Shown here piece after piece: positions 31,107 through 33,503 of a stretch of DNA of 33,503 nt. Source of the stretch: an uncultured Alphaproteobacteria bacterium (GTDB lineage: Bacteria; Pseudomonadota; Alphaproteobacteria; UBA828); the NCBI GenBank assembly GCA_913053235.1, contig CAJXFT010000015.1, forward strand, positions 1-33,503, read 5' to 3'. The notes beneath the pieces were generated by a model. It ran no database searches and was not told where the DNA came from. It was given only the letters and a program-made list of their open reading frames with translations. Position 1 is the first letter of the stretch; every line of letters starts with the position of its first letter. Both the position numbers and the translations under genes were made by a program.

Positions 31107-31439
31107 CTATTGCCAGCCGGCGGACGGCGTTTCCATGAGAATGATCTCGTTCGGCTTGACCAGATTGAGAACCGCGCGCACGCGCTCATCCAAGAGGTCG
31201 AGGTCGAGGCTTTCCGGGCGCAACATGGCGACGCGGTGGGCCAGCGCGTCGCGCTGTTGGCGCTCGGCGGCCAAATTGCGTTCGGCTGCCGCGACCTCCT
31301 GGCCGCGTTGCATCCAGGCGAGCAGGCCGCGATCTCCCTGGACGCCGTAATAGCCGAGATAGACCAGGGCCAACGAGCCGAGCAGCGGCGCGATGAGGTA
31401 ACGCGCACGTTTGCGAATCTCGCGAATCACATGCTGCAT
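31107..31439 (-). CDS. ftsB: Septum formation initiator FtsB/DivIC family
   Basis: N-terminal TM segment (LIAPLLGSLALVYLGYYGVQGDRGLLAW) plus coiled coil; eno-ftsB-pdhA neighbourhood is common in alphaproteobacteria. Confidence 0.88.
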   Translation of the reverse strand: MQHVIREIRKRARYLIAPLLGSLALVYLGYYGVQGDRGLLAWMQRGQEVAAAERNLAAERQQRDALAHRVAMLRPESLDLDLLDERVRAVLNLVKPNEIILMETPSAGWQ

Positions 31440-31471
31440 GCGTCTAGCGAATCACAGGCGGTTGAAATCTG

Positions 31472-33502
31472 TCAATAGGAAGCCGCTTGGCGGCCATAGG
31501 ATGGCAGGCCGTCGGCGGAGATAAAACCATCGTCGAGATCCTCTTTCACGGCCGCCTCGGCGCGCTCGTCCGGCGCGCCGTAGCCGCCGCCGCCCGGCGA
31601 AAGAATAAGAATCCGGTCGCCGCGCTTGAGCCTGATATTGACGAATTTGGATGGGCTGACGGTGCCGAACAGCTCCACAACGGTGCGGTATTCCTGCTCG
31701 CCGTCGCGGCGCACGAATATTCCGCCGGGCACCCCGGCGGCGGCGCCGAACAAGCCCCAGGGTCCATCCTTCATGCGGTCAAAAAGGGCGCTCACCGTGA
31801 CTTCGTCGCATGCCACCTCAAATACCCGGCGAATGCCGAGGCCGCCTCGCCATGTTCCCGCCCCGCCCGAATCGGAGCGCAGTCGATATTCGAGGGTGCG
31901 CAGCGGAAAGCGGCTCTCGAACACCTCGATCGGTGTCGCCCGGATGGTGCTGGCATGGGCCGGGCATTGCGCGCTGTTGCCGTCCATCGAACGCCGCCCG
32001 CCCCAGCCGCCGCCATCGAGCTGATAGTGGGTATAGAATTCGCCGCTATCCGGATGCACGCCGCCGAGCAACAGATTGCAGGCCGAGCCGCCTTCCGCGG
32101 CGCCGACATGTTCGGGAATCGCCTGGGCGAGCGCCCCTTGAACGGCGCTGATGACGCGCGGCTGACCCTCGGTATTGCCGGCCACGCTCGGCGCCGGATA
32201 TACCGGATTGACCACCGTTCCGGGCGGCGCGACAACCTTGATCGGGCGAAAGCAGCCTGAGTTGAGCGGCACGTCGCGGGCGTTGATGCTCTGCAGGACG
32301 GCGGTGCATCCGGCGGCGGAGGTGGCGACGTAAGTGACGTTGATCGGGCCCAGCGCCTGGGCGTCGGACTCGGACAGGTCGATGACGATTTCATCATCCA
32401 GAATCTCGACCTTCGAACGAATGACGTAGGGCGCGGCGACGACGCCGTCATCCTCGAAAAAATCCTCGAAGCGGTAGGTGCCGTTGGGCAATTTCCTGAT
32501 TTCGCCGCGCGTCCATTGTTCGGCATGCTTGATCAACGCATCGCCGATGCGCCCGAACGCCGCGACGCCAAGCCGCTCGACCAAAGCCTGCAGCCGGCGC
32601 TCGGCCGTCGTCAGCGAGCCCATGATGGCGTGAAAATCGCCCCATGTCGTATTCGGCGTGCGGTGATTGGCCATGACGATGCGCCACACATCTTTGACAT
32701 ATTCGCCCTCGGCCATGAGCTTGACCGGCGGCAGGCGCAGACCCTCCTGAAACACTTCGGTCGCGGTGGTGGCGAAAGAGCCCGGCGCCATGCCGCCGAT
32801 TTCCGCGACATGGGCGATGTTGGCGGCGAAGCCGATCAATTCGCTGCTGAGGAAAACCGGCTTCATCAGCAGATGCTCCGGCATGTGGCACTGGCCGCGG
32901 TAAGGATCGTTGTGGATGATCACGTCGCCGGGCAGGAAATTCTCGAGACCAAGCTCGTCGACGCAATGCGGCACGGTGTGCAGACCGGCGCAGATGATCG
33001 CCGGGTTCATCTCGGCCTGGCCGACGAGGCGGCGGTCCTTGTCGAAAATCATGCAGGAGAAGTCGCGCGATTCGCTGAAAATCGGCGAATAGGCGGTGCG
33101 CACCATGGTGCTCGCCATTTCGTCGCAGATGTTCCTGAGCGCGTTGTTGACGATGGTCAGCGTCACCGGGTCGCGCTCCGGCGCGGCGGAAACGCCGAGC
33201 GTATCGGCGGCGCCGCGCACATTCATCAGCAGGCTGCCGTCGGGCTGAATTTCGACGCTGTCGCCGGGATGCACCAGGGTCGTCGAATCCATCTCCTCGA
33301 TCACCGCCGGCCCGTCGATGCGGGTGCCCGCGTTGAGCCCCGGGCGGCGGTAAATCGCCGTCTCGACGAAGCCGTCGCCGGAAAAATATACCCGGCGCGC
33401 GCCGTGCCGCCCGCCATCGCCGCCGGCCGGCGCCGAAAACGACGCCTCGGCGGCTTCCTCGCCGAGCGCGATGATGCGCAGTTCGGTGATTTCGACCACC
33501 TT
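31472..33502 (-). CDS. Hydantoinase/5-oxoprolinase: B-subunit domain fused in frame to the C-terminal end of an A-subunit (5' partial, runs off window end)
   Basis: B domain: DPVTLTIVNNALRNICDEMASTMVRTAYSPIFSESRDFSCMIFDKD, NDPYRGQCHMPEHLL, TGWRGGLGIRR-like GTWRGGLGIRR. Upstream in frame: RVYFSGDGFVETAIYRRPGLNAGTRIDGPAVIEEMDSTTLVHPGD typical of the A-subunit C-terminus; no stop before window edge. Confidence 0.92.
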   Translation of the reverse strand, partial: KVVEITELRIIALGEEAAEASFSAPAGGDGGRHGARRVYFSGDGFVETAIYRRPGLNAGTRIDGPAVIEEMDSTTLVHPGDSVEIQPDGSLLMNVRGAADTLGVSAAPERDPVTLTIVNNALRNICDEMASTMVRTAYSPIFSESRDFSCMIFDKDRRLVGQAEMNPAIICAGLHTVPHCVDELGLENFLPGDVIIHNDPYRGQCHMPEHLLMKPVFLSSELIGFAANIAHVAEIGGMAPGSFATTATEVFQEGLRLPPVKLMAEGEYVKDVWRIVMANHRTPNTTWGDFHAIMGSLTTAERRLQALVERLGVAAFGRIGDALIKHAEQWTRGEIRKLPNGTYRFEDFFEDDGVVAAPYVIRSKVEILDDEIVIDLSESDAQALGPINVTYVATSAAGCTAVLQSINARDVPLNSGCFRPIKVVAPPGTVVNPVYPAPSVAGNTEGQPRVISAVQGALAQAIPEHVGAAEGGSACNLLLGGVHPDSGEFYTHYQLDGGGWGGRRSMDGNSAQCPAHASTIRATPIEVFESRFPLRTLEYRLRSDSGGAGTWRGGLGIRRVFEVACDEVTVSALFDRMKDGPWGLFGAAAGVPGGIFVRRDGEQEYRTVVELFGTVSPSKFVNIRLKRGDRILILSPGGGGYGAPDERAEAAVKEDLDDGFISADGLPSYGRQAASY

Positions 33503-33503
33503 G

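Overview
The window is a GC-rich, gene-dense alphaproteobacterial chromosome segment. Family-level calls come from reading the translated motifs; no database search was run. Plus strand, left: rlpA (5' partial), dacA, tmk, holB, metG, tatD, a PhnP-like MBL hydrolase, mazG. Minus strand, centre: groEL-groES with a CIRCE operator, sigma70-like promoter and intrinsic terminator; hflX, hfq, a D-amino-acid aminotransferase-like gene, trkA, ntrX, ntrY, ntrC, ntrB, dusB; then a small cupin gene. Plus strand: ispDF, pgpA, cinA/pncC-type gene. Minus strand, right: coq10/ratA-like, lipA, lpdA, pdhC, pdhB, pdhA, ftsB/divIC, and a hydantoinase/5-oxoprolinase B gene fused to the tail of an A subunit and cut by the window end. 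Most of this is conserved housekeeping synteny and I found no convincing new multi-gene system. The observations most worth checking are: (1) hflX seems to lack any ATG/GTG/TTG start for its N-terminus and may start at ATT; (2) a CIRCE-controlled groESL pair between mazG and hflX with a divergent-looking GroEL carrying a GGGMPGM repeat tail; (3) a 12-bp perfect hairpin in the probable hfq leader; (4) palindromes upstream of pdhA and mazG; (5) a HyuA-HyuB fusion next to ftsB.
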